Assembly (NCBI GenBank): GCA_029834535.1
Contig: JAQMWT010000010.1
Location: 62,001 to 126,000, forward strand
Source: Chrysophaeum taylorii
Lineage: Eukaryota; Sar; Pelagophyceae; Pelagomonadales; Pelagomonadaceae
Reading direction: 5' to 3'
DNA length: 64,000 bases
Of this stretch, positions 51,101-62,697 are shown one piece after another (position 1 is the stretch's first letter; the number at the start of each line of letters is the position of its first letter). Both the position numbers and the translations under genes were made by a program. The notes under the pieces are model-generated. The model ran no database searches and was not told the DNA's origin. It was given only the letters and a program-made list of their open reading frames with translations.

Positions 51101-54100
51101 CGCGGGACCGCGAGACGTTTGTCGCCGGCATGGCGTGCCGCTTCCCTGGCGGCGCCGCGGTCCCCGAGGACCTCTGGCACAATCTGCTCGCGGGGCTGGA
51201 CTGCGTGATGGACGAGCCGCCCGCGAACCGGCCTCACACGGGCCGCGGCGCGGCCTACCTCTCGGCCGAGGTCGTCAAGGGCTTCGATCGGGCCGCGTTT
51301 GGCATCTCCAAGGCCGAGGCGACGGCCATGGACCCCCAGCAACGACTCCTCCTCGAGACGTGCGCCGAGGCGCTCGAACGATCGGGCCGGCGCTCGACGC
51401 CCGTCGCGCCCGCGAGCGGCGCCGAGCAGCCGGTGGGGGTATTCGCGGCGATCGAGACGTCGGACTACGCCGCGCTCCACCAGCGCGCGGCCGCGCAAAA
51501 CGGCGCGACGATCGACGCCTACTGCGGCACGGGCTGGCACTCGTGCGTGGGCCCGAACCGCGTCTCGTACCTGATGGACCTCCGCGGCCCCAGCGTCGCC
51601 CTCAACACGGCCTGCTCGAGCTCGCTGACGTGCGTCTCGGTCGCCCGCCACGCCCTCGCGGCCGACGAGTGCGACGCGGCCCTGGTCGCCGCCGCGAACC
51701 TCCAGTTCCAGCCGTACTGGACGTGCGCATTTGTTGCCGCCGGCATGCTCAGCCCCACCAATCGGTGCCGCTTCGGCGACGACGCGGCCGACGGCTACGT
51801 GCGCGGCGAGGGCGTCGGCGCCGTCGTGCTCGAAAAGAAGACGCGACTCGAGGCGACGGCCGCGATCGCGGGGGTCGGCGTGGGCCAGGACGGCCGGTCG
51901 AACGGGCTCACGGCCCCCAACCCGGCGGCCCAGGCGGCGGTGCTGGCGGCGGCCTACTGCGGCGCCGACGACCGGTCGCGCGTTTCGCTGGTCGAGGCGC
52001 ACGGAACCGGCACGCGGCTCGGCGATCCGATCGAGCTGGGCGCGCTCGGGGCCGCGCGTCTGGGGCCGTCCGGCTCGGTCCTCCGGTGCGCCTCGATAAA
52101 AACGAACATCGGTCACCTCGAGGGCGCCTCGGGCCTCGCCGGCCTGATAAAGGCTGCCCTCGTCCTCTGGCGCCCCGAGAACCAAGCGCCCCGCTCGCTC
52201 CACTTTAAGACGCCCAACGCCCACGTCCCCTGGGAACGCCTCGAGCTCGCGGTCCTCGCGGCCGCCGAGCCCCTGAGCGCCGACCCCGCCGCGGCCGTCG
52301 GCGTCAGCAGCTTTGGTTTTGGCGGCGCCCTCGGCCACGTGTCCCTCCGACGGTGTGGTGGTGGCCGAGGGAAAGAAGAGGGGGCTGCGACGAAGCGGGG
52401 TTCTGGTGGCGCGTGGGTGCCGCTGGCGGCGCACTCGGGCGCGGCCCTCGAGGCGACGGCCGCACGTCTCGCCAAGTGGGCGCGCAACGACGACGAGAAT
52501 CGCGACGTCGGCACCATCGCGGAAGCGGCGTGCGCGCGGCTCGGCCTCGCCGACGCCAAGAGCCGGCCCTTCCGCGCGGCCGCGCTCGTCGCGGCGGGCG
52601 ACGGGCCGCGCGATCTCGCCGCGCGCCTCGACGACATCGCCGCCGCCGCCGCCGCCGCCAAGACGTCGCCTCCCGCCGGAGCGGCGGCGGCGGCGGCGCC
52701 GCCGCCGCCCAAGGTGGCCCTGGTGTTCACGGGGCAGGGCGCCGCCTACCCGGGTATGGGCCGCCAGCTCTACGACCGCATCCCCGCCTTCAAGACGGCC
52801 TTCGACGAGTGCGCGGCGCACCTCGCGCCGCACCTGGGGGGTCGCGAGCGCCTCGATCTGGCCGTGCTGGGCGACGACCCCGGAGCGCGCCAGCTCCTGG
52901 AGGACGCGGCCGTCGGCCAGCCCGCGCTGTTCGCGTTCGAGGTGGCGCTGGCCAGGACCCTCGAGGCCACCCTCGGCCTCAAGCCCGCGGCCGTGTGCGG
53001 GCACTCGCTCGGCGAGATCGCGGCCATGACGGTGGCGGGAAGTTTACCGCTGGCGTCGGCGGCGGAGCTCGTGTGCGGGCGCGGCGCGGCCATGGCGAGC
53101 CTCGACGCGAGCGGCGGGATGGCAGCCGTGCGGGCCCCCGCAAGCGCCGTGGTGCCGGCGCTCGAGGGCGGGGTCCAGCTCGCCGCTGACAACTCGAGCC
53201 TCGGCTGCACGATTTCCGGTCCCGAGGTGGCCCTCGAGGCGGTGCTCGAGAAGCTGGCGCCGGCCTACAAGACGAAACGCCTCGACGTTTCCACGGGCTT
53301 CCACTCGTGTTGCGTCGACGCGTGTCTGCCCGTGCTCCGAGACGTCGCCGGCGTCCCTGCCAAAATACCACCGCCAGAATGTCCCGTCTTCTCGACGCTC
53401 GACAGCCGCCGCCTCGAGACGCCGCCCGACGCGAGCTACTGGTGCGCGCAGGCCCGCGGCACCGTCCGGTTCGCGGGCGCCGTCGCGACGATGCTCGCGA
53501 CCCTCGAGGGAGGAGGTCGTCCCGCGGTCGTCGTCGAGGTCGGACCCTCGCCGCACCTCACGCCCCACGTCGCCGACGTCGCCCGGACGGCGGCGACGGC
53601 CCTGGGAACCCTCCGCGGACCCAAGCACCGCGGCGCCGAGGTCGACGCGCTCAGCGCAACCGCGTCGGCCCTCTACGGAGCTGGCTGCGACCTTCCCGCG
53701 ACGACGGCTTTAACGGACTGCCGCGCGTGCCTTGCCTTGCCTCCCACGTCCTTCGTGTCCCCCGAACCCTGCTGGTTCTTCGAGGAGGAGGAGGAGGAGG
53801 AGCACGACGACGACGAGGAGGAGCCGAGTCATCATCACGATCCCCCGGGGGCCGCGGACGGCGTCGCCTTCGCGGCCGCGTGGGCGCCCGCGCCCAAGCC
53901 CGAGCACCGCGGCACCTGGTCGCACGTGCTGCTGTTGCGCGACGGCAGCGCCGAGGCGCGCGAGGCGGCGCGGTGGCTGCGCACGGCGAGCGTCGTCACC
54001 GAGCTCCCGCTGGCGGCGGCGGCCAGCACGACGGCCCAGGCCTGGGACGCCGTCTTCTTCGCCGCCGGCTTGTCCGCGTCGTCGTCATCGTCGTCCGCGG

Positions 54101-57100
54101 CCGCGGCGGCGGAAAGGAGGGCCGCCGCCCCCCAGCAGCAGCAGCAGCAGCAGCAGAAGCGGTCGGCCGACGAGAAGACGCCCCTGCTCGGGTCCGGCGG
54201 CGGCGGGACGACGACGACGAGTACTACGAAACGCGCGGCGGCGGCGGCGGCCCCGGACCTCGCGACCCAGCCGATCGTCGAGCTCCAGGCAGCGCTGCGC
54301 GCGGCGCTCGGCGCGCCCGCCGCGCGCGCCCCCAAGCGCGTGGTGGTCGCGACGGGGGCCACGCCCCTGGGAGGCGCGCTGGCGGGTCTCGCGCGGTCGG
54401 CGCGCCGCGAGGCCGAGCTGTGCGCGCCGCACGTGGCCGTTCGCGTGCTCGAGGTCGACCGCCTCCCCCCCAAAGCGGCCGAGGCGCTCGCGCAGCTCGC
54501 CGACGACGACGTGCAGGTCGCGGGCCGCGAGGCGCGGGTGCGGCGCATCGTGAGCGTCGACGCGCCGCCCCGGCGCCAGGCGGCCGAGCGCCTCGCGGCG
54601 CGCGGCGCGGTGGCCGTGACGGGGGGCACGGGCGCCCTCGGCCTCGTGACGGCCGAATACCTCGTCCGCCGCGGCGCGACGCGAATCGTGTTGATATCGC
54701 GGTCGGGCCGAGCGCGCCCGGCCGACGCGCCGCTGCGCGAGGCCCTCGACCGCGCGGCCCTCGAGGGCCGCGCGACCGTCGAGATCGCGAGGCTCGACCT
54801 GGCCGACGCGCGAGCGGTCGAGAGGTTCGCCGCGGCCCGCGGAGCGAGTCTCGCGGGCCTCGTGCACGCCGCGGGCGTGGCCAACGACGGCGCGCTGGCG
54901 TCGCGCACGGCCCAGACCCTCGAAGGGGCGCTCGCGCCCAAGGTTTTGGGAGCGATGCGCCTCGCGGCCGCCCTCGACGCCGCGCGCGCGAACGAGCCCC
55001 TCGGCTTTGAGCTCTACTTTTCGTCGACGACGGCCCTTCTCGGAAACGCGGGCCAGACGGACTACGGCGCGGCCAACGCGGCCCTCGACGCCTTTGTGGC
55101 CGACCGCGCGCGCCGCCGCCGCGGCGTCCTCTCGGTCCAGTGGGGGCCGTGGGCCGGCCACGGCATGGCGGCCGCCGCCAACCTCGTCGCCTCGGAGCAG
55201 GCCCCCTACGTCCCTCTCGACCCGGCCGCGGCGGCGGACTACCTCGACCGCGCCCTCGGGGCGGCGACGGCGACGACCCGCGCGCTCGCGGTGACGCGCT
55301 TCGACTGGGACATGCTGGCCAGGGCGGCGCGCGCCTCGCCCCTCCTGCGACGCGCGGTCGGCGGCATCCTCCCTCGCGCGGACCAAAACAAGTCGTGCGC
55401 CGTCGTTGCCAGGAAGAAGCGCGCGGCGGCGAGCGTCGAAGCCGAGGTTGTGCGGATCGTGGCCGCCCACGTCTCGGATTCGGCGGCGTCCCTCTCGGCG
55501 GCGACGCCCCTCGCGACCCTCGCGTTGGATTCGCTGGAGGTGATGGCCATCGTCCGCGACCTCAACGCGGCGACGGGCGCCTCGTTCGGCGTCGTCGACC
55601 TCCTGTCGGCCGCGACGATCGGCGACCTCGTCGCGGCATGCCCCCGCCTCGAGGTCGAGGCGACGAGGCTGACGGCGGCCGCGGCGGCGAAGGCCTTCTC
55701 GGCGGACGACGTGGTGAAAGTCGTCGAGAGGCACGCGCGCACCACCGATAACCTCGAGCCCGCGACCCTCCTCGCCACCCTCGCCTTGGATTCGCTCGAG
55801 GTGATGGCCATCGTCCGCGACCTCAACGCGGCCTCGGGCGCCTCGCTCGGCGTCGTTGACGTCCTCCGCGCGTCCTCCTTGGCAGACATCGCCGACATGG
55901 TCGACGCGCCGCCCTCGCGTACTTCTTCTACGACATCTTCTTCTTCGAGAAGAGCGAAGCCGTCGCCGCCGCCACCTCGTGCGGCGGCGGCAAAGGCTGC
56001 TGCTTCATCCCGAGGGCCACAAATTCCGTCGTCGGCCCCGTCGGTCGAGGCGAGGATGCCCGCCGCCGCCGCCGCCGCCGCCACGAAAGAGGACCAGCTG
56101 GAGAAGGGCATCGCGCCCGTCGCGGCCGCGTGCGAGCTCAAGGAACCGAGCCTCGCGTACCGCGTGTACTTTACCATCCTCGCCCACGTCGTCGGCACGC
56201 AGCTCTTGCTCTGGGGCATGTTGCCGGTCGCGTGGATCGAGCTGGCCGTCCCGCTCCGGTTCAAGCTGAGGCCCAAGATCGCACTCATCCACGCGCTCCA
56301 GGACTACCGCTCGTGCGAATGGGTCCAGCTGATGCTCCCGAGGCCGACGGCAGCGTACCCCGGCATCCCGGATGACTGGATGCGGCACGACGGCTCGCTC
56401 GACGCGACGTCGTCGCCGTTCCCCGACGTCTCGTGCGCCTGGTGGGCGCGCTTCTGCGCCGAGCTGTGTTCGACCCTCGTCTGGTACTTGTTCGTCTGGT
56501 CGATCGGGTGCCACGTCGCGATCGTCGTCTCGAAGTGGCTCATCGTCGGGAGATATCGCGCGGGCGTCTTTCCGATCTGGGCCTCGACGGCCGGCTGGCG
56601 ATCGGCCCTCTTTCTCAACGCGGTCAGCTGTTCTTTTTACAAGCTGTGGAGCGCCCCCGACGACTGGCTCCCGAGCTTTGTGATAGCCCACTTTTTGCGT
56701 CTTCTCGGCGCCAAAATCGGCCGCCGCGTCTCGATGAGCCAGTGCCCGATCCCCGACTACGCGGGCTTCGACCTGCTCTTCGTCGGCGACGGAGCCGTGT
56801 TGGACACGGGCGCGCGCGTCCACCCGGTCACGCTGACGTCGACCTGCGTCGTCACGCACGGCCACGTCCGCATCGGAAAGCGCGCGCGCGTGGGCGTCGT
56901 CGCCGAAGTCCGCCACGGCGCCCACGTCTCGGACGACGCCGTCGTCTGCGCCGGCGCCGGGACCATGGGCTTCGTGCCCCCCGGCGGCTACGCGCTCTCG
57001 GGAAACGTGGTGCTCCCCGCCGGTGCAAAGGTCCCCGCGGGCGCCACCGACACGAGAATTCGCGTCGCCCACAACACGTACGGCGACCAGTACCTCTTGT

Positions 57101-58836
57101 ACTCGTTCGTCCCCGTCGTGAGCTACCTGATTCTCCTGCCGGCGTGTCTGTGGGTCGCCGTCTTCGGCCTCACGGTCCTCATGCGCCTCGCCATCGCGAC
57201 CCACGCCCTCGGACCCCTGGCGCTCATGGTCCTCCACGTTGGCCTCATCATCGGGTCGCTCACGGTGACGCCCATCGGCGTCCTCGTCGTGGCGCGTGTC
57301 GCGCGCCTCGTCCTCTACGGACCCCGCGGCGCGCGCGACCTCGGACCCCAGGTCCGCCTCACCCAGAGCTTTGTCCTCGCTCATACCCTCGTCGATCGCT
57401 GGTCACACCTCGCCGACACCTTTTTTTCGACGCTTCTGTTGTATTCGGGCGGCATGAACTGGATCTGGCGCTGCGTCGGAATGAAAATCAACGGAGGCGG
57501 CGTCATCCTCTCGGAGCAAATCACGAACCACGGCCTCATGGACCTCGTCCAAGTCGGCCGCGGCTCGTACCTCGCCGCGCGAACGGCGATCACGACGGCC
57601 GACGTCGACTTGCGCCGCGGCATCGTCCGCCTCAAGCCCGTCGAGATCGGACGCGGCTGCTTCGTCGGACCCCTCACCGTCGTAATGCCCGGAACCACCA
57701 TCGAGGACGGCGCCGCGACGGGCTCGTGCGCCGTCGTCGGCGAGCACACCCACGCCTCCTCGGGCCGCATCGCGATCGGCGACGGCGAACGGACCCTCAC
57801 CTTGGCCTGGCGCCCGAAACCTCTCGACGCCTTTGCCGGCCGCGAGACGTGGTGGGTTTTCTACTCGACGATCCTCTTCTTCTTCCAGTCGATCTTCATC
57901 AGAATCGTCGCCATCCTCCCCTCGTGGTGCCTCTTGCTCACGGGCCTCGAGACGGCCAGACGCTACGGCTTTGCCCCGCGCGACGACGACGCGCGAGTCC
58001 GAGCCGTGTCTCGCATGCTCAGCCCCGAACTCGGCGCCTGGCTCCTCGTCGCCAACGCGCTCCAATTCGCCCTCTTCGTCCTCGTCCTCTTCACCATTTC
58101 CCTCCATTCGGTCATACCCTTCCGCGCCCTCGCCCACGTCGCCGTCAAGTGGGCCCTCATGGGCAAGGTCGAGGACGACGGCACGCACTTTCCTCTCCGC
58201 GGACGCAGACACGTCGCCTGGTGCGTCACAATCCAGTTTGGACGCATCCCAGCAATCCCCAAGGGAGTCCGCTTCCTCTGGGAGTACGTCAACGCCTACG
58301 CCACGGCCCTCGGCGCAAAGCTCGGCAAGAACGCCCGCCTCTACCCCGAACCAGAAATTACCCAGGCCTTTCCCGAAGCCGACGTCCTCGAGTTTGGCGA
58401 CGACGTCAAATTCGGCGCCCACATATACGGCCACGACTTCTCCAACATGAGCCTCCGCTTTCGCCGGACCTCGGCCGCCGACGGCTGCAACGCCCCCGAC
58501 GCCTGGCAGACCCAGGTCCTCCCGGGCTCGAATCTCCCGCCCGGCACGACCTTCAACAACGTCGGCCGGTCGGTCGTCTTCGCCGGCCTCATCTCCGAAC
58601 CGCACAAGCTCTGGGCCGGCAACCCCGTCCGGGTTCAAGGTATCTGTGGTGGTGGTGGTGGTGGTGGTGGTGGTGGTGGCGACGACGACGACGACGACGC
58701 TAATGCTTCCCCCGGCCTCTTCTCTGTGCGCGACGACAAGAAAAAGTACGGTGGTATTTCGGCCGTTTCGGCCGCCGCTGCCTTCCGAGGAGGAGGAGGA
58801 TCGGGGGATTTCCACTCCCGCCGCCACAACCTCTAG
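47053..58836 (+). CDS. giant modular type I polyketide synthase with Pls-like terminal membrane domain
   Basis: One uninterrupted frame. It is open from 47002 (TTG); the first ATG is at 47053, giving 3927 residues, numbered from there. Order: adenylating ligase (about 60-625), structural half plus active ketoreductase (about 660-1130), two carrier domains (Ser1205, Ser1289), ketosynthase (1357-1790, Cys1521, His1650, His1688), acyltransferase (1885-2190, Ser1985, His2084), structural plus active ketoreductase (2270-2770, Tyr2671), two carrier domains (Ser2827, Ser2914), and a membrane and beta-helix region (3030-3870). There is no dehydratase, enoylreductase, thioesterase or reductase. It should activate a carboxylic acid, reduce it, extend once or iteratively with malonyl units, reduce the beta-keto group, and hand the chain to the membrane domain. 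The product is unknown. The gene is GC-rich like its neighbours, so there is no compositional sign of recent transfer. No introns are apparent. Confidence 0.92.
51101..56110 (+). other. PKS extension module: KS - AT - KR - ACP - ACP
   Basis: Ketosynthase with N-T-A-C-S-S-S (Cys1521), E-A-H-G-T-G-T (His1650) and K-T-N-I-G-H (His1688), all three catalytic residues present. Acyltransferase with F-T-G-Q-G (1890-1894), G-H-S-L-G-E (Ser1985) and T-G-F-H (His2084); the Phe before His favours malonyl over methylmalonyl units. Ketoreductase with T-G-G-T-G-A-L-G (2523-2530), Ser2658, Tyr2671, Asn2675. Twin carriers with L-A-L-D-S-L-E-V-M at Ser2827 and Ser2914. Low-complexity linkers (Glu/Asp, Ser, and a CAG-coded Gln run at about 54133-54157) lie between AT and KR. 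Confidence 0.88.
56150..58640 (+). other. PKS terminal domain: membrane helices and left-handed beta-helix repeats
   Basis: About 830 residues (3030-3870) alternate between paired hydrophobic helices (for example L-L-L-W-G-M-L-P-V-A-W-I near 3048; further clusters near 3120, 3350-3400, 3590-3660) and soluble blocks with hexapeptide-type turns: V-G-D-G-A-V-L-D-T-G-A-R-V near 3238; I-G-R-G-C-F-V-G-P-L-T-V-V-M-P-G near 3535; L-E-F-G-D-D-V-K-F-G-A-H near 3780. This pattern matches the large C-terminal domain of unknown function first defined on nonribosomal peptide synthetases, including epsilon-poly-lysine synthetase (Pls), where membrane segments alternate with acyltransferase-like blocks. Here it probably anchors the synthase and may release, transfer or export the chain. 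The extreme C-terminus is a GGT-coded Gly run, an Asp run and a disordered tail. Confidence 0.75.
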
Positions 58837-59705
58837 ACGAACGAATTTTTTTTCCGACTGCCAAGAGGAACGATTTTTTTTCCGGCTGCCAGGAGGAAGA
58901 AGTTTCCGACCTCCCTCGATCTCGCCGATGTGGTCTCGTTGCGTTCGGACCACGCGACTTAACGAACGCGAAGAACGAAACGAAGTCCCACTCCTTTACC
59001 TCGTCGACTCGCCATTTTCTTTCCGCGCCACCTCGACTGCTGCTTGGCTGCTTGGCATCAAGCGCGCAATTTTTCGGCGTTCCTACCTTTTTTAGCCTAG
59101 TGTAATAGTAATGAACAAGTGCGCAAGCGCAAAGTCCTTTTTTTTTTTTGTCGCGAGCTCGAAAGTCGCACTACTATTCCTGCTGGGCTTTTCGCGCCGC
59201 GTTTTTACCGGGTGCCCACCCACGCGTGCACGCTCTTATTTGCAACGTGTCGTTGTCTCGTGCTATTCTCGCTGGCTGTATAATAATAACACTTTCTACT
59301 CTCGTTTTTTTTGTGCGATAAGGCCAGCGTCAGGAGATATTAATGATGATTCTCGCGAACGAACCAACGAAGGAGAACGAACGAACGAAGGAGAACGAAC
59401 GAACGGGGTACTACGCCGCGAATCCTTAAGTCGGCGACGTCAACGCGGAAAAGGCCAGTGTTGATGTCGCGATGATCCATCATCGTACACCACTGCGAAG
59501 ATGCATCATCCTACGAGCGTACCACTGTAGTCCCCACGTGCTCCGAACTGTAGTGGCCGCGATTCCGAACTCGCACACCCATTTCGGATAGGAAACAACC
59601 AAGAGGGAGTGCGACAACGAAAATGTGTCGGCAACGAGAGAAAAAAAAAAGATAACGCATCGACCACCAGCCATATTGATGCGAAGACGAGCTGGGAGCG
59701 TATAT

Positions 59706-59736
<31 letters not shown>

Positions 59737-60567
59737 CAACGCATCAAGTGGTTCTTCGCCTCGGGAAAGCTGGAGGATGCCAAAGGCCCCGGCGATCACG
59801 CTGAGCTTTTGGTCAACTTTGCAGGAGGCTCGGCTCCGCGACGACCAAAGAAGGAGGGACGCGACGCTCTGAAGACGACGACAGGTGCCGCATCGTGATT
59901 AGAGAACCCTTCGCGACTCGCCAATCTCCGGCCCACGTGATGATCGGCGCCGCAAGCACGCAGCCACCAGAACCGGAATGGCGCGACGACGACACCCTAC
60001 GTTTCCACTCGCGGCGGTATCGTGCTCCCGTCGGAGTATCACGCAAGACAAAGCAGGGCCGCCGTCGTCGACGCTCCGCGATGATAAGAACAAGCACAAT
60101 AGATGACGCAACTGATCTGGGTTCGACTCTTGTTGGTTTGCTTTCATCTCAAGGCACAACAAACACGGACGGTCAAATTCGCAAGCTTTGAGGCATAAGC
60201 CGACCTTGCAATCGTAGGATGGCTCTTGCGCATGCTTGTCGACATCATGCTTGTTGACTTTCCGTTCGAGACTTGAGTGCTCATCAAGGTGAGCTCTCCG
60301 GCATGCGGCGAAAGTGGATGCCGCCGAGGTGCCACGACTCTTCCTTCGAGTTTATTTGTGAGTTGTCTAGGGCATAGCTCCAACAGCCGCGGTTCTGCGA
60401 ACTAACTAGAGGCCAGCCCAATGCATGGGGCGTAGGCTAATCCCAGCGCCACGTTGGGTCACTGGGCGAGGAGACGCGGGGGGTAGAAAGAGGGATTGAG
60501 GTCGTGTGAGAACTGAAATGGAGATGTGAGAACTATAATGGGGACGTGGTGCAGGGGTAACTGTCAT
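58837..60567. other. intergenic region after the PKS gene
   Basis: Starts with two near-copies of CGA-T8-CCG(A/G)CTGCCA(A/G)GAGGA (58842-58900). GAACGAACGAAGGA repeats lie at 59357-59404 and a CGA microsatellite at 59706-59735. No gene recognised. Confidence 0.6.
59706..59735 (+). repeat. (CGA)n microsatellite
   Basis: About nine CGA/ACG units. Confidence 0.95.
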
Positions 60568-60569
60568 AG

Positions 60570-60685
60570 CTTCCTCACACAGGTGCTGGAAAAGAAAGAA
60601 AAGGAAAAAGGGGTAAGTGAGGTCCTCACACAGGTGCTGGAAAAAGAAAGAAAAGGAAAAAGGGGTAAGTGAGATCCTCACAGAG
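60570..60685 (+). repeat. tandem duplication, about 53 bp
   Basis: Two units beginning CCTCACACAGGTGCTGGAAA and ending AAGGGGTAAGTGAG, followed by a third partial CCTCACAGAGG. Each unit carries GGTAAGTGAG, a consensus-like splice donor word. Confidence 0.85.
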
Positions 60686-60754
60686 GAGAAGCTTGAAGAA
60701 AGACGTCACAGAGGCATTGTGGCAAGAAAACAGCAGAGATCAGGGCGAAGATCA

Positions 60755-62280
60755 CGAAGTGAGGTAAAGAGCGCGAAGCCGGAGGAAGGAAGGAGCTTCC
60801 GTACTGCGGGTGAAAATGTCGCTAAGATTGTGAAGGCGGGGTATGTGTTTGAGATCAATGATGTGGTTGCGATGATATTCGGCGGTACTGTAAAAGCGAA
60901 TGTCAATATGGCGGGTGCGCCGTGTGAGACATTGGAGACGGACTTGGGTGACGGTGGTGCTATTATCATCATACATTGGGACGGTGTGACGAGGGAGATC
61001 AAAGTCATCACAAAAGTTTGAGAAACCAAGAGAGCTCAGCAGTAGCGGCGTAAAGAGCGAGCAATTCAGCTTCAAAAGAAGAGCGAGCAAGTAAGTACTG
61101 CGAGCGGGAGCAGTAGGCGATCATAGAGCCAGCAGAGAAAACAAAAAACAGCTGTGGAGTGGCGGTCATCAGGGTCGTCGGCCCAGCTGGAGTCGGAATA
61201 ACCACAGAGACGAAGGGTAGAATCGCGACCAAGAACAAGGGCAAGATCGTGAGAGCCATTGAGACAACGTAGAGTAGATGGCGTGCCAAGCGTGCCAGTG
61301 GGTTTACCAGGATTGTGTGCAAAACGCGCACACTGATTGACGGACCAAGTGATATCAGCGAGTCATGATGGAGATGAAGAGGACACAGCCAACAATACGG
61401 CGAAAAGGGATGCGTGCCATGAAGATGTGATCTGGAGAACCAGGAGCCGGACAAACAGCCGCAGAAAGATGAAGACCTTTGGGAGCGGGAGTGAGTTCGG
61501 GTTTACTGTTGATGAAGCGATGTTCGGTAAGGATTCACGGATAGCATGGGATTGGTCAAGAGTGAGGGTTCTCCGAGGGCGAGCACGCGTGATGATGCAA
61601 GACCAACGTAAGAGGTGAGATCAAGATCATTGACGTCAGTGAAAGCGCGGAAACGGAGGAAAAAGGCTTGGTAATGGCCAATGCAATGACGAGGGTGCGC
61701 CACAAGAAGATCATCAACGACCAGAACGAGAGATGTAGAAGGACGGTAGATTGAGCACGAGCTTGTAATGGCAAGTGTCACCAGATCCGCGGACGAAGCC
61801 ACAGTCATTGACGAGAAAGCGTGCCAAATAAAGCCACTAAATACGACAAGCTGTTTGCAACCATACCAAGAGCGACGGAGCTTGTAAACGATTTTGGAAC
61901 CATCGGTGGGTAGTGGGGAGCTTGAATAAAGGCGGACTGACATCCAACTGTGTGCAAATCCAGTCATGAACAGCGACAAGGTTAGAAAGAAACGGATCGT
62001 GACGATGTTGGCAACCGGTGACGATGTTGGCACCGGTGAGTAGGTGTCATGATCAATGCCGTGAACCTGCGTGTAACCGCGGACAACGAGGCGAGCCTTG
62101 TACGATTTGAAGCGGCCAGAGTCACACTTCTTGCGGAGGATCCACTTGAGAGTACAAATGTTGCCAGAAAACGTCGAAGGAAGGCGCACAATCCCAGCAA
62201 CCAAGCTGACCAAGAGAGCTGTATTCGTTAGCGATGGCTTGCAACCAGCCAGGACGCTCAGGATTGGTCGGAGCTAAAGC
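60755..62280 (-). mobile_element. Copia-type element of another lineage: RT and RNase H
   Basis: Read leftwards from 62280: a P-x-x-W-x-x-A-x-x-x-E start block, then K-A-R-L-V-V-R-G-Y-T-Q at about 62095, D-T-Y-S-P-V, an L-V-V-D-D-L-L-V catalytic box at about 61700, an F-E-A-E-L-L-A-L-Y-A RNase H block at about 61060, and R-T-R-H-I-D-I-R and L-S-D-I-F-T-R at about 60860-60800. The wording differs from the 6850-19316 element, so it is a distinct Copia lineage. It is broken in several places; no LTR pair was identified in the window. Upstream parts may continue to about 63790. Confidence 0.8.
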
Positions 62281-62464
62281 TTCACGTAAATGGAAGTAAT
62301 AGTAGTTTCGTCAAGGTAATACGAGAGAGATTTCTTCAGAAGCAGAGTAATAAACGTGTGCATGGGGATCAACAAGGGTGTTAGCTAAACAAAGGGGAAG
62401 GAAGACACAATGAACTAACAAATGAAAGCTAACAGAAGAGACATACAAGAGTTACAGGGGGAAA

Positions 62465-62697
62465 CAGATGGCCCGTATCGACATCAGAATGGCCCGTATC
62501 AACATCAGAATGGCCCGTATACAGAATGCCCGTATCGACATCAGAATGGCCCGTATCGACATCAGAATGGCCCGTATCAACATCAGAATGGCCCCGTATC
62601 AACATCAGAATGGCCCGTATCAACATCAGAATGGCCCGTATCAACATTAGAATGGCCCGTATCAACATTGTGACAGGATGAAACAGAATGGCCCGTA
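62465..62697. repeat. 21-bp minisatellite
   Basis: About ten units of AGAATGGCCCGTATCAACATC (A/G variant in C(A/G)ACAT), one shortened, with a partial outlying unit at 62683-62697. The 21-bp length keeps a seven-residue repeat (N-G-P-Y-x-H-Q) open in one frame and open frames on the other strand. It lies just upstream of the RT region of the minus-strand Copia element. Confidence 0.92.

Noticed and set aside
50031-52208. 725-codon open frame on the plus strand inside the PKS
   Set aside because: Arg/Gly/Pro-rich translation without domains, in a different frame of a strongly coding GC-rich gene; a shadow of the PKS frame. The same holds for 50695-53004 (minus), 53307-55010 (plus), 54085-55734 (minus), 56433-58703 (plus) and 57403-58953 (minus).
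47053-58836. separate NRPS-like and PKS genes joined by assembly error
   Set aside because: The frame is continuous for 11.8 kb with sensible domain linkers at each junction and no internal start context or repeat at the joins.
62465-62697. CRISPR array
   Set aside because: Units are contiguous without unique spacers, and the host is eukaryotic; it is a minisatellite.
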